NCBI GenBank assembly: GCA_963682025.1
Contig: OY821517.1
Span: forward strand, 111,055,625-111,119,624
Direction: 5' to 3'
Source of the DNA: Cordilura impudica
Taxonomy: Eukaryota; Arthropoda; Insecta; Diptera; Scathophagidae
Length of the DNA stretch: 64,000 nucleotides
Each line of letters starts with the position of its first letter. Positions within the stretch are counted from its first letter, which is position 1. Made by a program: the position numbers and the translations under genes. The notes below the pieces were generated by a model. That model saw nothing but the letters and a program-made list of their open reading frames with translations, was not told where the DNA came from and did no database searches. Of this stretch, positions 1 to 12,699 are shown in pieces.

Positions 1-689
1 CCATTTGAGGCGCAGTCACGGTCAACATTTGCATGAAATAATCTTCAAGCATTAAATTATATGGACCGTACTATCGATTCAAATAAAGATTTCATGCATT
101 TTTCTGAATTTTATGTGTTTTTTTTTTTTTTTTTTTTTTAAAACTTTCCTATAGCTCTAAAAAATCACCTTTTATTTTGAAATACAGCTACAGATACTTT
201 CGTTATAAATCTTTTTTTTTTAAATAAAAAAATTTTAATTTTGGGTTTTGTCTTTAAATGCCACAAAAAAAATTTTTTGGTAAAGTACATGATGGCACCT
301 TAAACCGAAGTAGAATATCATATGTTCTTAGAATTTTCTAAATATATGTTGTACATTTATAAAGAAAAAGTGTAGGCCATATTAATATTTACAAATGTAA
401 GCTTAATTTTTTATAATTTAAATAAATTCATTAAATAAATGTAACAAATTACAAATTTTTGGGTTTGCTTTTGTAAATTATTTTTGATTTTATCAATTTC
501 GTATTAATTAAAAAATTTGCATGCGCATATTTCATATTAAGGAATTAAATATAATTAGGAATAACATTTCGAGCGAAATCTGTGAAAACCGAAATCATAT
601 TTTTAACTTAAAATTTTAAATATTTTTTTTATTTCTTTAATTTTTTTAGTTAAGTACTTAAGACACTATTTTGTTCAAAAAATTTTTTA
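1..689. other. AT-rich DNA without a supported gene
   Basis: This stretch has poly-T runs near 118-139 and no open frame with recognisable protein similarity. I see no splice-supported exon or terminal repeat in it. Confidence 0.6.
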
Positions 690-945
690 TTCGATTTATT
701 TCTGATTCGATTTAGCGATGTTCGACCATCCCTCTGCCTACCTGTCTGATTGTGTGTCCATGTAAACATTGTAACGGGACTGCGGGTCACAATATTTTGA
801 TGAAATTCGATTGCTACATAAATTGGTGAAAATTGGTCCATGCTCGACCCTAGCCCCATACAAATAACTCCTACGGGATCCAACTAAATTTCTGTGGTAT
901 CCGTGTTATCATATAGATATCAGTAAAATCTGATATAAACCCTGT
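690..945 (+). mobile_element. Degenerate mini-me/Helentron-like repeat fragment
   Basis: The order of landmarks matches the central part of the dispersed repeat seen intact at 25036-25860: a GATTCGATTTA block, a decayed GTCY tract, GTGTCCATGTAAA, then a CCATACAAAT block. Both terminal hairpins are missing. Many substitutions make this one of the oldest copies in the window. Confidence 0.7.
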
Positions 946-1071
946 ATGACCATTTTATGTCATAGTTTTCATACAAAGCTGATTCCTGATATTTATTTCT
1001 ATTAAAAAAAAAATATTGCGTAGATCTTAATCAAATGTGTATATGTGAAAGATAGGCCAGAGCGCAAATAA

Positions 1072-2907
1072 CACTGGTCTGCAAATTAAAAAAAAAAAAA
1101 TGACTTCAGAAACGAAGCATGTTTTTAACAAATCTGGGTGCGCTGAATTCGAATCTGGCATAAAAATTGGGCTACAACGTCTTGTTCATTTTTTATCGTA
1201 TGCTGGCAATACTGTAAAACAATCAATACTGATACTACAATTTCACAATTATTAATTTGACCGAAGCCCACATTAATTCAAAATCTCCATTATAGTAGCG
1301 TTTTAGTATGTTACAGACTCAAGCTATTTTTTCTTTGTGTGTGGTGAATATTTGGTTGGAAAAAAAGCATATGCAATATAAGAATCATTAAAATATTCAT
1401 ATTTACATTATTTTGGTTTTGCTGTCAGAAATTTGGACAAACCGTGGACACCGACAATGTTGCGGATCTGTTTTATACAAGTGGTCGAATGGCAAGAAGA
1501 TCTATTTCGATTTTTCAATTCCAGTACTTTGGAGAGTGTCAAGTAACCACCAAACCGATTGTTATTTCTGTTCAACAAAAGTTGCTGGATTCAATATGAA
1601 AAATCGAAAAAATATTACTTACGCGAATGTCCCATCGGTTTCCAAACCAGTTCAGCATCCACCAAATGATCAATTACCAGTAATTCCCAGAGCTACGAGC
1701 AGTGAGTCCGAAATATATTTCACCAGCAGTAGTAGTTTGTATGAGGCTGATGATGAACGCCATGTAGTGACTCAAGATGAGCTGAATGATCTAATTCGAG
1801 ATTTACATTTAACGAAGCAAGACGCAGAATTACTAGCTTCACGCATGCAGCAGTGGAAACATCTTGCAGTTGGGACAAAAGTAACAATCTGTGGAGATAG
1901 AAGCTTGGAATTGGCTGCATATTTTGAAAAGAAACACTCTGTCTGACACTGTACTGATGTTGATGGTTTATTTCAAAAAATGAACCAGCCACATGACAAA
2001 GCTGAATGGAGATTATTTATTGATGGCTTTAAGTACAGTTTAAAGGCACTTCTTTTGCATAATGGGAATGAAAAACCATCCCATGGGATAGTCGCGCTAC
2101 ATGTGATCATTATGTCAGAACAGAATGGCCCAAAAGAACTGAGTATTCACCAAGAAAACAAAACATTTCAAATAAACCATTAATTGATCCAAATGACGTT
2201 CTTTTTTCGCCGCTGCACATAAAATTGGGCCTTTTTAAGAATTTTGTCTGGACAAAGATGGTGCAGCCTTTAAATATTTTTTTGTGGTTTTCCTAAAAAT
2301 TTCATATGCTAAAATAAAAGAAGACATATTTGTTGGCCCTCGGACCTGGAAGCTATTGAATGATGACAATTTTTCACAATGTTTATTGGATAAAGAATGT
2401 GCAGCCTGGAAATCTTTCAAGACCATCGTGGACAGTTTTCTTGGAAATAGAAAGAATGCAAACTGCAGACAAATTGTTGCTGAATTATTAAAAAATTATC
2501 ACGAATTGGGTGCACGAGTGTCACTCAAAATGCATTTTCTTTATTCGCATTTAGGTATTTTTCCACGAAACCTAGGTGCGGTGAGCGATGAACAAGTTCA
2601 AAGTTGAAAGAAATTATCAAGGATTTTGGGACAAAAGCATGCTGGGAAACTGTTGCTGGACTCTTATACGTGAAACCGAAACAACAAAGTACAAACGACG
2701 TTAAAATAACGCAACTCACTTTTAAAAATTCATTGATTTTTAAATAAACTAATGATTTTTATGTAAAAAACGCATAATAACATTTTTTTATATCTCGAAA
2801 ACCTGACGTGATAGAAAAAAACCAATTACCGATTCGAATTCAGCCCACCAACTTACCCTAGGAAAGTTATTTGATTTCTCCAGTCCAAAACCATTTGTTG
2901 CCTAGTG
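1072..2907 (+). mobile_element. CACT-ended DNA transposon, copy 1 (internally deleted)
   Basis: The left end reads CACTGGTCTGCAAAT, and the right end, reverse-complemented, reads CACTAGGCAACAAATG. The inverted repeats extend to a shared GCTGAATTCGAATC block (left near 1141-1160, right near 2829-2848), giving imperfect arms of roughly 80-90 bp. TAA flanks both sides (1069-1071 and 2908-2910) as a candidate 3-bp target duplication. The element carries the broken coding region at 1413-2700. Its ends and its protein are related to copy 2 at 23691-24772, so the ends were confirmed by comparing two independent insertions. Confidence 0.75.
1413..2700 (+). pseudogene. Broken transposase-like gene, DCYFC / HIKLGL family, copy 1
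   Basis: The reading frame starts near 1413 and contains NHQTDCYFC, then AEWRLFID and LLLHNGNE after a single in-frame TGA at 1944-1946. Near 2088 the frame jumps to WDSRATCDHY, so a segment of perhaps 80 codons is deleted. The next blocks are LHIKLGLFKNFV (about 2213), IKEDIFVGPRTW, SFLGNRKNANC and FPRNLGAVSDEQ, followed by a second frameshift near 2600. This block order matches a family of uncharacterised, multicopy arthropod proteins that I recognise but cannot name. No intron interrupts the NYHELGARVSLKMHF segment, unlike copy 2. It lies between the inverted repeats at 1072 and 2907, which supports a transposase role by inference. It is not functional. Confidence 0.7.
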
Positions 2908-2910
2908 TAA

Positions 2911-3654
2911 TTAACAATGCCACTCAATTATGATGTTAGGCAAGTCTGCTTTAAAACAATTTCTCGAAACTCACGGTACAGTTTATTTTACCATCGCTCT
3001 TGACCACCTATCAATTTGTTAATAGCTTTCATAACATGATTTGCGTAGTTAAGAAATTAATGCGTTTTTTTACAATTTTACAGATCTCATTTTTTATATT
3101 TAATGTTTCTAGAAAATTAAAATTTTTAAACCGAGCTAAGTTATATGTAGTTATAACAACTCCCTACCTGGTAATTCTTATCTAGTTTTAATTTTTAGCT
3201 TTGTGTGTAAGCTGCTTAAGAGACTTTTTTATATATTATTTGCAATATTTTTTTTGCAGCATTGAAAAATTAATTTCGCGGTTTTACTTAAAACATTGGT
3301 TTAGCACAAAGAAAATAAGAAGATTTAATCACGTTGGAGAGAGTTTAAAATATTTCTTATAAATCAAATAAAATGTACAACCATAAATGTGACACAGTTA
3401 TTTGATTTTGACAATAACATGGTTAGAATTTATCCTTCTGACATTTTGTTTTAATACATTATTTCTACCGATCTAAATACAATTAGTTCTTTTCTTCAAT
3501 TTCTTTATTTGCAGTTTATTTCATATAATAACTTAATTTAATTTATAATAATTTAAAGTAACATACTTAATTGGTTTCCCATGAATCCAGTAAAAAGTAA
3601 AATACAAGATTGTATTATTTTTATTTACAGATACATATTTGCAACAATTTTATT
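2911..3654. other. AT-rich spacer, nothing recognised
   Basis: There is a 61-codon open frame at 3000-3185, but it is low-complexity and hydrophobic by composition and looks like chance. No terminal repeats were seen. Confidence 0.5.
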
Positions 3655-4100
3655 TTCTGAAGGGACTGTCAAGAACATGCAATCTTTTAAACGTCGTATT
3701 TCTTCTTCTTCATTTAGAAAATTTAGCTAACGTGTTTGAATAGTAGCTAAGTCTGTTGAGGTATCTTTCAAAACACCTATAAGTTTCATCTTTTATTGAA
3801 GCAATATCAAGGTAATTTAACATAAATTTTTTTTAAACCAAGGCGAGTTTGTTAATAATCTCAATGTTTTAGACTGATATCTTAAAATTTCGATATTCAA
3901 ATTATTTGAAGTTCCCCAAAGTTGTAGACTATCTGTCCAAACATTTTTAAGAACATATTTGTACAACATGACTGTATTTTCTAAGGTTAGCTCAGATTTT
4001 GGGCCTAGAAGCCAGTACATATTCTTGGTTTTTATATCTAGCTGTTCACGTTGAATTCTCATGTGGTCTTTCCATCTTAACAAATAAGAAAGAGAATTAG
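3655..4100 (-). pseudogene. Jockey-like LINE reverse transcriptase, C-terminal fragment
   Basis: Reading the minus strand from about 4100, the frame gives LRWKDHMRIQREQLD, then MYWLLGPKSELTLENTVML and TDSLQLWGTSNNLNIEILR, then QSKTLRLLTNSPWF. This is the typical thumb and C-terminal region of jockey-clade reverse transcriptases, where YWLLG, LYK..LK..WTY and QLWG blocks precede a Q-S-K-x-LR block. After a stop at 3817 another frame continues with YLDIASIKDETY and LNRLSYYSN, which fits the family's end. The catalytic YADD region and the endonuclease are absent. This is a dead 5'-truncated fragment. Confidence 0.75.
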
Positions 4101-4456
4101 ACAGGCTATAGAAAGTCCCTTATGTTAACTAATAGAATATAGAAAACAAAAATAAGTCAAATTTGATGGGCATGAGTACCACGTCGATAAATTTACCGAT
4201 CATGGCCATATTGAGTAAAGTGTTATATTTCTCATACATATATAGATGAGTATATACCAAGCTTGAGAAAATGCTATACAATATTTTTTTTTTGTTGCAG
4301 ATTTAAGAGAATATCGGAAGTAGGTTTTTATGTGGGTTTTATAGACTTCAGATTAATGGGAGAAATAAACATACTGATATAAATATTCGAGCTTAGGGCA
4401 ATATAAATCAATCTTATAGGGTTTGTTTTAAAAGGACAAGATCTGGCAATTGTTTT

Positions 4457-4956
4457 CACTAGTTTTCGACCTGTAGTTTGAATATAAGGCTTACATGATA
4501 CACAGGCAGATAAACTGGCAGACGGATAGCCATTGAAAATCTATAAATTTATAGCAATACCAGTATCTTAAACAAATTCAAATGCATAAGTAAAATGTAA
4601 TTTTGAGGAATCTACTATTCTTACATCATAACTATATTAGAATGACTTAGCGAAAATGCAAATTAATAAAGTATATATTTTTATTGAGAAACAAACACTT
4701 ACAAACACTCACTAGTTTTCGACCTGTAGTTTGAATATAAGGCTTACATGATACACAGGCAAATAAACTGGCAGACGGATAGCCATTGAAAATCTATAAA
4801 TTTATAGCAATACCAGTATCTTAAACAAATTCAAATGCATTAGTAAAATGTAATTTTGAGGAATCTACTATTCTTACATCATAACTATATTAGAATGACT
4901 TAGCGAAAATGCAAATTAATAAAGTATATATTTTTATTGAGAAACAAACACTTACA
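4457..4956 (+). repeat. Tandem duplication, two 253-bp units
   Basis: Units start at 4457 and 4710 with CACTAGTTTTCGACCTGTAG and are nearly identical; I see only a few substitutions, for example CAGATAAA against CAAATAAA. Each unit begins with a decayed piece of the mini-me repeat: the phrases GACCTGTAGTTTGA, GGCTTACATGATACACAG and CAGACGGATAG match its GACCTGCAGTTTGATTAC, CTTTACATGGACACAC and (GGAC)n parts. The high identity indicates a recent local duplication of an old insertion. Confidence 0.9.
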
Positions 4957-5287
4957 TTGTGAAAATAAAAATTTGTCTTGAGAAATCGAGAGCGATAAAG
5001 AGAATATTAATTGATTAATGAAATGTTTGCTTGTTTTTTAAAAAGCATCTAATCAAAAGTATTTAAATTACTTTCTTGATCATTATCTTCATCTAATGGG
5101 AAGCAGTTATTTATCGTCAAAACTTAAGCTCCTATCTAAATGAGCATCCTTGCACTGATGAAAAATAATATTAAAAAAAATCAAATTATCATTTATTTAA
5201 GAACTGAGTAAAATGAACTGCATAGCATCCCTTATTGACAGCATAGTAATTTTTCAATTTTTGAATACATCTTAATCCCTGGCTTAA

Positions 5288-7414
5288 CCCTCCAGTGCCC
5301 AAATTTTCTTTTTGAAAAAAAAAAATTATTTCTGAGTTGATTTTTCGTCAAAAATGATAGTGCCATTTAAATTTTTTTTTATCCCAAGGGATCGCTTCAA
5401 CGAGGCCGAATTGGTACCCTGCCTACAGGCGGTCATAGGAAAGAAAGCCAAGAATCATCAATGAAAAAATGTTCGTTCAAGTTGAATTAAAACAAAACAA
5501 TTTTATTATATAACATAAAAAATAATAATAATTCATAACAAAAGAAATAAAATAATAGTTTTAATAGTTTTTGCTTTTGCTTACATACTTATTTTGAATG
5601 CAAAAATCTTAAAAATATTTAAAAAATAATTATTGTTTGTGATGAAAGTTATAGAAACAGTCTTTCGAGTTTGAGAAACATAAATTTATATTATTTTTTC
5701 GGCATATTATTTGAGTTTCCGAAGTGCAGTCTGGAAATGTACAAGTTTATTTGCCATTTCTATCTAAAAATTTTGGGAAATGTTCAACACCATCATATCG
5801 GACATCAGTCGGTGGCAGAAAAGTTTTTGACCCTGAACCTTTTTTGATACTGGCAAGACGCGGGCGCGTTTTTTGTGTATTTGTTCGACTTTACCGGAAT
5901 TTTGTAGCGTCCTGTGAGTCCATCCATAAGATCGACCCCACCCATATGGCTATTGTATTCATGTATTATGTTTGGGCACGGAATATCAATATATTTTTTT
6001 CTGATCGGACAAAACGTGGAACGGTGGATTTTGAATCTGTTTGGTTTTGAAAAGGCTTTATACCTACATATGTTGATGCTAGTCGCACGGCTTTGTTGTC
6101 TTTCCAAACTGTTGTAGAGATATTGCCGAAGGAAAGTATTCATTTTCGTTGAACACATCTGCTCATCCACACAAATGCGTTGTGTCATCGGGACAGATTT
6201 AAACTTTTCGTTGAAATGTTCTACAATCGGCCGTATTTTGTATAATGGGTCATGGTCTGGTGAGTTTTTTGGAGCCATGTTACTATTGTCGTTGAAGTGC
6301 ATGTTGCTACTTATTTGCTCGAAACGATTTCTAGACATAGTGTTCTGAATCATTTGGAATGCATATTCGCTCCAATACGATCGTACGTTTGGATAACAGT
6401 ATACTGACATAAAAATTAGAATCCCTATATATTGCTTTATTTCTAAATTTGTTGTAGAGAAATAAGTGGCAATATTTTTTGAGCGACATAGATGTTTGTT
6501 TGTTCAACAATGTGCTCTATTATGGTGATATCCAAGAAGTATTTGAAACTTAAAATCTTCGCCGAGTTCGGAGTCACAAAACTCAATCTCAGATTTTCAA
6601 CCACTATGTTTTTTTTGACGCCATAAAATTTTTTTGAAGATATCTGATTTTGGATCTATATCCACTGCAGATCCATCAAATTCTCCTACGCTATTCAATA
6701 TATTGTCTTCGTGTTGCAGACGTTTACGCTTCTGTGGTCGAGGCATAGTAGAAACAACTGAAGATGAGGTACATGGAGATAATAATGATGCACTTTCACT
6801 TTCACCAATCTCCGCAACAAGATCAGACTCTGACATACCTACTATGCGATCAATCGCCATATTTACATCTTCTGGATCATCAACATCATCATCGTTATCA
6901 AGATCATCATCTTCATCTGCCTCCCCATCAGTTTCGCCGTCAAAGTCCACCGTTTCTAACATCATTCGAATCTCTTCATCAGAAAGCGATGATAATTTAT
7001 TTTTTGTTGACGTTTCATTGCTAACCTATAACCGCCTCTAGACGGGGTGTCTTCTAAGTCAAAAGGAAAGCTTAGAAGAACTTTTTTTTTTAAACTTTTT
7101 TCGTAAATTTAACACTCACAGCAACACACTTATAATTTTTTTGTTGAGTTTTGACAACAAATAATACTTTATTTAATAGTTTGTTTTTTGCGTATCACAC
7201 GAAATAATTATTTTCACCGTTTTGCACAAAATTTCAACTTTGACTGTCTCTAACAGCAAACATACGCATCAGAATTCGTTGCAAATGCTACCAATCGAAA
7301 GTGTGTGATTCCCCAAAATATACAAAAGCAAAAAAAAGAGAAAGGCAGTTAATGCAAAAAATTACGCATTTAAGAGGTATTGCCCATCTAGAGGCGGGCA
7401 TGGGCACTAGAGGG
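5288..7414 (-). mobile_element. piggyBac-like element P1 with both ends and TTAA duplication
   Basis: The left end reads CCCTCCAGTGCCCA and the right end, reverse-complemented, reads CCCTCTAGTGCCCA. TTAA flanks both sides (5284-5287 and 7415-7418), exactly as piggyBac inserts. Just inside the right end, GCCCATCTAGAGGCGGGC forms a subterminal inverted motif. The 2127-bp element carries a broken transposase on the minus strand. Confidence 0.93.
5630..6965 (-). pseudogene. Broken piggyBac transposase (P1)
   Basis: Frame 6965-6597 is an acidic N-terminus (Asp/Glu runs, then KRKRLQ), typical of piggyBac proteins. A frameshifted stretch with IIEHIVEQTNIY follows. Frame 6410-5805 gives MSRNRFEQISSNMHFND, DPLYKIRPIVEHFNEKF and ICVDEQM, which carries the first catalytic Asp. 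It then jumps directly to NIIHEYNSHMGGVDLMD, with the third Asp. The middle of the catalytic core with the second Asp (DNFFTS region) is therefore deleted. Another frame ends with TCTFPDC, ICRKNN and NLCFSN...DCF, the C-terminal Cys-rich domain, stopping at 5630. The gene cannot make an active transposase, although the ends look usable in trans. Confidence 0.9.
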
Positions 7415-7503
7415 TTAATTATTTTTGATGTTTGTTGGATACAATTACAAAAGTGCCACAGCCGTTCTGGGGAGGGGGTGAAAAATTCCATGTCAATGTG
7501 AAA

Positions 7504-7955
7504 TCACTAGGTCAGTGTAGTAAAACTTTTATAGGGTTTGGCCTTCTCGGGCTTTGACATTTTTGACTAATCTTAGTTGTTCAGCCATAACTCATGAAAC
7601 ATTGATTTCTCATTTCATTCTTTAACAAATAGCTTCAGCAGATCAAGTCGGACTAATTTTATTAATTGAAATTTTCGCTTTATTTTATAAAATTTTGAAT
7701 AATGTAGCATATTCAGGACGTGTGTTTATTATAAAAGTAGATTCGAAGAGATATATAAGTATGAGTTATATTTTTTAATATTAAATCGAAATATGTAAAT
7801 TTTTTATTCTATTTTTACACGGATATTAATAAATGTTATTTATTTAAGCCTTAGCTACAATGTTCCTGAATAATGAAATGATAAATCAAACAAACCAAAA
7901 GATAAAAGAGAACAGTAAACCCTTTGGAGGTTTTACTGCACTGGCCTAATATTTT
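7504..7955. mobile_element. Candidate MITE with about 30-bp inverted ends
   Basis: Left CTAGGTCAGTGTAGTAAAAC, followed by GGGTTT, pairs with right AAACCC followed by GGTTTTACTGCACTGGCCTA. The arms are imperfect. There is no coding capacity, and I could not fix a target duplication. Confidence 0.5.
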
Positions 7956-8214
7956 CGGCCCAACTTGGAATTTCTCAGCCCCCCAAATAATGGCCCTGAA
8001 AATGTACAATAGTGCTATTTGTTGGGTTTTTTATACAAAAAAAAAAAAAAGACATCCATTTATATGTTTTTTTAACTCGTATAGTGGTTTGTAGAAAATA
8101 TGTATATTGTTGAAACATAGATATCATCATTACTTTCAACACTAAATGATTTGAATATCGCTTCAAATAAACAGGTGAAGCAAAAAAAAAAAAAAACAAT
8201 AACAAAAAACTTAC

Positions 8215-8680
8215 CTTGCTTGGGTGAAACACTCATTGCCTGTTGTGGTGATTGTTGTTGAGAGTGTATTTGATATTGCTGTTGTTGCTGGGCTGCAGCA
8301 GCAGCAACAGCTACGGCTTGCTGTTGGGCAATACAGGCTGCAGCAGCAGCGGCGGCAGCTGCCTGTTGTTGCTGATGTTGTTGTTGAGCTTGTTGCTGTT
8401 GTTGCTGCTGAACAGCTTGCTGTTGAGCCACAGCGGCCTGTTGTTGTTGCTGCTGCTGTTGTTGGCTATTGGCAGACATTTGTTGCTGTTGTTGTTGCTG
8501 CTGCTGCTTGGTATTATTATTTTGCTGATGCGTTTGCTGTTGCTGTGTTATATGCGTCTGATGTATAGCCAACAATTTAGTTTCATATGGTTTAGCATGT
8601 GGAGCCCCAACTGATAGTGGTTGACTGCTAAGCGTCATTTGTGCTGTGGCTGGCATCATAAGTGTGGGCATTGCCAACAT
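8215..8680 (-). CDS. Gln-rich N-terminal exon of an unidentified host protein
   Basis: The minus-strand frame starts at ATG 8678-8680 in a good fly context (CAAACATG). It runs 155 codons and ends at a consensus donor, GTAAGT, at 8214-8209, leaving phase 1. The protein begins MLAMPTLMMPATAQMTLSSQ, then has a charged patch with HAKPYETKLLAIHQTH. This gives way to long Gln tracts broken by a run of nine Ala near residues 108-116 and a second Ala run. Mixed CAG/CAA coding and interruptions suggest selection on the protein rather than simple slippage. Such tracts are typical of dipteran transcription factors and RNA-binding proteins. The remaining exons must lie left of the window or be hidden in the transposon-rich first 8 kb. 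I do not recognise the gene and give no symbol. Confidence 0.7.
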
Positions 8681-11600
8681 GTTTGCTTTTGTGCTTTACT
8701 AACACTGGCTTACTCTATATGTGTCTGATTGTTCTATGAATGAGGTTTCGTTGGGTTCAGTAGAATTTCTACACTGGTTTTGTTTTGATAATATGAGTGA
8801 GGGCGAGTACTCTGTTTCGTTTAGAATTGAAACTGTTTTCCTTTTAGTTTATAATATTTCTGTTATTTAGTGGTCAAGTTGCAGTTATACAGACATTCAC
8901 AGGCTCCAAAAAATTTTAAAACCTCAATGCTTACCTATGTTAATGTAGACAAGGTATGCTCAAACTTTTTTATTTACATATATATGTCGGCGAGATTAAA
9001 CGACTGCTTTTCGAGTTCTGTTTTGTGTTTCAACAACTATAATAACACAACACAACAACTGTCGTTGCAGTGGTAGTTGGTAGATGTACTGTTAATGCTA
9101 GTGGTAGTGGTAGTATCAAGTAAATATATGTAGATACCTCTTAAATATGTATATTTTTGTATAAATATTTTACGTTAATGTGGTTGTTGCGGCTTTACAA
9201 AGTGGTAAAATGTTCGCGTTGATGGCAATAAAAATATTTGTGTTACAATATAAAACAAAGAATGTTTTAATGTTGCACTCTTAGTTCCTGCTGTTTTATT
9301 TTGGTGATTTATTTTTTGGAAATTAAATTTTTAATAAAGTTTAAAAGTTTTTTTTTTTATTTTGTAATTTGCACTTTTAATTAGGCAGCAGTTGATTAAA
9401 AATATTTGCTAATTTAGTTATATTGTATTTTTGAATAAAAACTTTTTTTGTATGTGGTTTTTGGATTTTTAAAATTGTGCATTATTTTTAAGGTTTTTAA
9501 CGCGAGTTATTATTGGATTTTTATATGTATTCAAATTAATTCACTTTAGTTGTTTTGTGTATTGTTTGTTTGTCTGTTTGTTTATTTTGAGTTTGAAACC
9601 GCACTTTTTGTTTTGAATGGTTTAATGTTTAATTAACATGTGTAATTTTTCTAAAAAAAAAGGAGGGGAATTTTGTTTTGATTTATGTTTTACAAAATTT
9701 ATTAAGCTTGACCTTCACTTATCACAGACCAATGAAATAGTAGAGAGTTTTTTAAATATTTGTCTATCAGTTTGTTTGATTGAAATTAAAGAATTTTTGA
9801 AAGAAAATTTTAAGTTAATTCTAGATAAGAAGAGAAATTTATTATTATTTATTTTTGTTTGCTGATTATAATATAAGATTTTAAAGAAATAAAATAGTGA
9901 AAATTAGAGTGAGAAATAAAAAGAAAAAATAATATATATTTAAGAGGAGTGAAATTTTATTTAAAACAAAAATTTACATTGAATTGGCAAATTTTTTGAA
10001 ACAAAAAATTTATTTATTTTTTATAAATTTACTTAAAAATATATAATCTTTTTGGTATTATTCAGAAACTAAAGTACAAACATTTTAAACTAAGTAATCA
10101 AAGACGAATTGTGGTTTCAATAATAAAATTTAATTTTGTAACTTTACATTTGTGTTAACTATTTTAAAAGACTTAATATATATGTAAATACGTATTATGT
10201 AGAAAAAATAATAAGAACTTAAAAATATATTAGGATTTTTAGTAAGATAAAAAATACACTAAAAAGCTCTGAGGAAGACGTATATATTTACAATATTGTA
10301 TTTAAATTTTACTTAACACCTTGCATCACAAATTGATCTTAGCTAATCGAAAATTTACCTATTTAGAGTCAAATATTTAAATGCATTTTATATTTACAAA
10401 TTTGTATTAGATCTGCCTTAAAATTAGAATTAACATTAAAAAAAGCTCAAATAAACAAAATGACAATTCGAAACTGAATTAAAATTTTTGTTTTATGGAA
10501 TTTACTCCCAAGTCAAATTTTAACCTGAAATACTTCATGGGTTGTATTTTTTTTTTTAATAACTTTTCCACTGTGATTGAAACGAAAGTTCGTTTTGACA
10601 TAGGCTTGGCCAACATTTCAGTATTTCACAAGATTTGCTCTATAGAAATGCATGAATATAATACCCAACTGTGGAATAATCAATCAATTTCATTTTTCAT
10701 GCGTATGAGTAATATTTTACGCTTTTCCCTTACATATTGGTCTACATGCCTGGGAATAGCGAGGATAACGATTTATTTTAATAACTTTATAACGAGGTGG
10801 AATTTTGAAATAAAATAAAATATTTGGTAAACGGGAAATGTAAGGGAATGTACAGAAATAGCTTCTTTTTGTTTGAGCATACAGGTAACATACCATACAG
10901 GTAACAATATCATATAATGTACTTAAATATAACAGTTACTGCGTTTCAGATATTAGGAATTTAAACTTTTGTATAGAAAATCATTACACATCAAAATTCC
11001 AAAAAATTACTCATTTTCACTTTATTTTCTAATCAAAAATATTGTTTTATGTATCGGGCCAAATAAAGGCCCTAGCGCCAACCGATGAGTAACTTTTGTA
11101 TATATGAAGTAAAAGAATCATCCAGGAAAACTAGTTTAAAAAAAACTTTAAAAATATAGCTATTCAAAGAGAATAATATTGGAGACTTTAGATATGGTTA
11201 CAGTACCACCAAATAGAAGAATAAATTTTAAAACAGATACAGAAAACGTAGCCGAGCTATATAGAGATCAGTTTATATATATAAAATCAGTTTAGTAATA
11301 AAAATCAAGGGAGAAGCACGTCACCGGCTTCAAATTAATTTTTGTAATAGTTTAGAGTCAATGTATGTATGATGTAAAATATTTAAGGGTCTGTATTTTT
11401 TAATAAATTTTTTTTTTTTTAATTTTTAAAATTCTTAGTTATAATAAAATTTTTTTTTGTATGAAAAATGATTTTTTCCTGTAATATTAATGTAATTATT
11501 TATATATTTCTGCTTAATTTTGTTTGCCCTTAGTTCCTGTGATGATCCTCAAAGATGATCGAAATATTGAAAACGTCAGTATTAAAATAAAAATTTATAC

Positions 11601-12660
11601 TGGAAAACTCACAACAATAAGCGCTTGTTTTGACCATTAGCCTGAATATCAAAAAAAACTATAAAAATGTATATTTTTGGGTACGAGTACTTTTCCAATA
11701 ACAAATTTGTGTCTTTAAGCATTACTAAGATAAAAAGATTTTACGTTTATTTAGTTAAAAAAAATAATATTAAGATCTTTATTGCGAACTTTGGCATCCT
11801 GGATGGAGCCAGAGATATACTTTTTCAATTTTGTAATATAATAATAATAATACTTTAGCAACAATACCTAATAGAAATAAATTTTTTAGTTAACACTTTA
11901 ATAGAAAAGATTTTCAGGACAAATAGAGGTTTGTAAAATCTATATTTAAAAATTTATAACACCATATCTTAGAATTAGGTTTACTGATTATCACGGACTC
12001 TCTTTATATGCTTAAGTATTAAATAGGCTGGTTTTCTTCCAAGATCTTAATTTCTTAAAATATAATTTTAAGTTTATTAAATGTGCTTAAGGTCAATTGT
12101 CATAAATTCATATGACTTATTTTAAAATATATTAGAAACTATGGTCAAATCACTAGAATTAAAAAAAAAATGTATATATATACATTAGAGTTATTCAAAA
12201 ATAATTTTTTGTTTCTGATCTTTGGATATTATCACTTTTTTTAAAGGTTTTTGCACCAATAAAAATTATGGCGTACTTTTTTTTTCTAAATTCCATCTCC
12301 TTACCCGGCCTCTAGGCGACTGAAAACGCGGATTTTGAGTGACGTTTTTAAAATAACCAAAACTGTTGAAAATTTATAAAATTACACTTGACTATTCGAT
12401 TCTACAGGAAAAATCAAGAAGATAGGATTTTTCTTTACGCTTTTCTAATGTACCATGTAGCTATTAGGGTAGTCCAAAAAGTCATTTTTTTTTTAAAATA
12501 TTTTTTAGATTTTTTTTTAAACGCTCAATGAATACTTGGCTCCCTCTGAGGAAGATGGTACAAACAGATTTTTTTTTTTATCACAACCCGTTAAAAAGTT
12601 ATTAAGCCCCAAACCATTATTCTTAAATGAAGACACAATAATTTATAGTTTTGTAATTCT
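8681..12660. other. AT-rich gene-free stretch upstream of the Gln-rich exon
   Basis: The first few hundred bases presumably hold the 5' untranslated region of the exon at 8215-8680, but no initiator or TATA box can be chosen with confidence. CA/AC-rich DNA near 9030-9070 and a GTAGTGGTAGTGGTAG run near 9098-9116 are the only compositional islands. Open frames here (for example 9638-9865, 10495-10818, 11667-11858) are AT-driven and match nothing. Confidence 0.5.
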
Positions 12661-12673
12661 TATACAAATTTGA

Positions 12674-12681
12674 TTATTTAT
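12674..12681 (-). terminator. Candidate polyadenylation signal
   Basis: On the minus strand AATAAATA lies about 20 bases after the stop codon of the gene at 12700-13584. The position suits a 3' end, but the motif is common in DNA this AT-rich. Confidence 0.45.
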
Positions 12682-12699
12682 TTAAAACAACAATAAATA

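Noticed and set aside
6634..7041. Plus-strand Ser-rich frame opposite the P1 N-terminus
   Set aside because: It mirrors the Asp/Glu-rich minus-strand coding of the piggyBac acidic region.
8224..8614. Plus-strand open frames opposite the Gln-rich exon, rich in Leu or Val
   Set aside because: They are the reverse readings of CAG/CAA repeats and lack splice or start support; the minus-strand frame has a good start context and a consensus donor.
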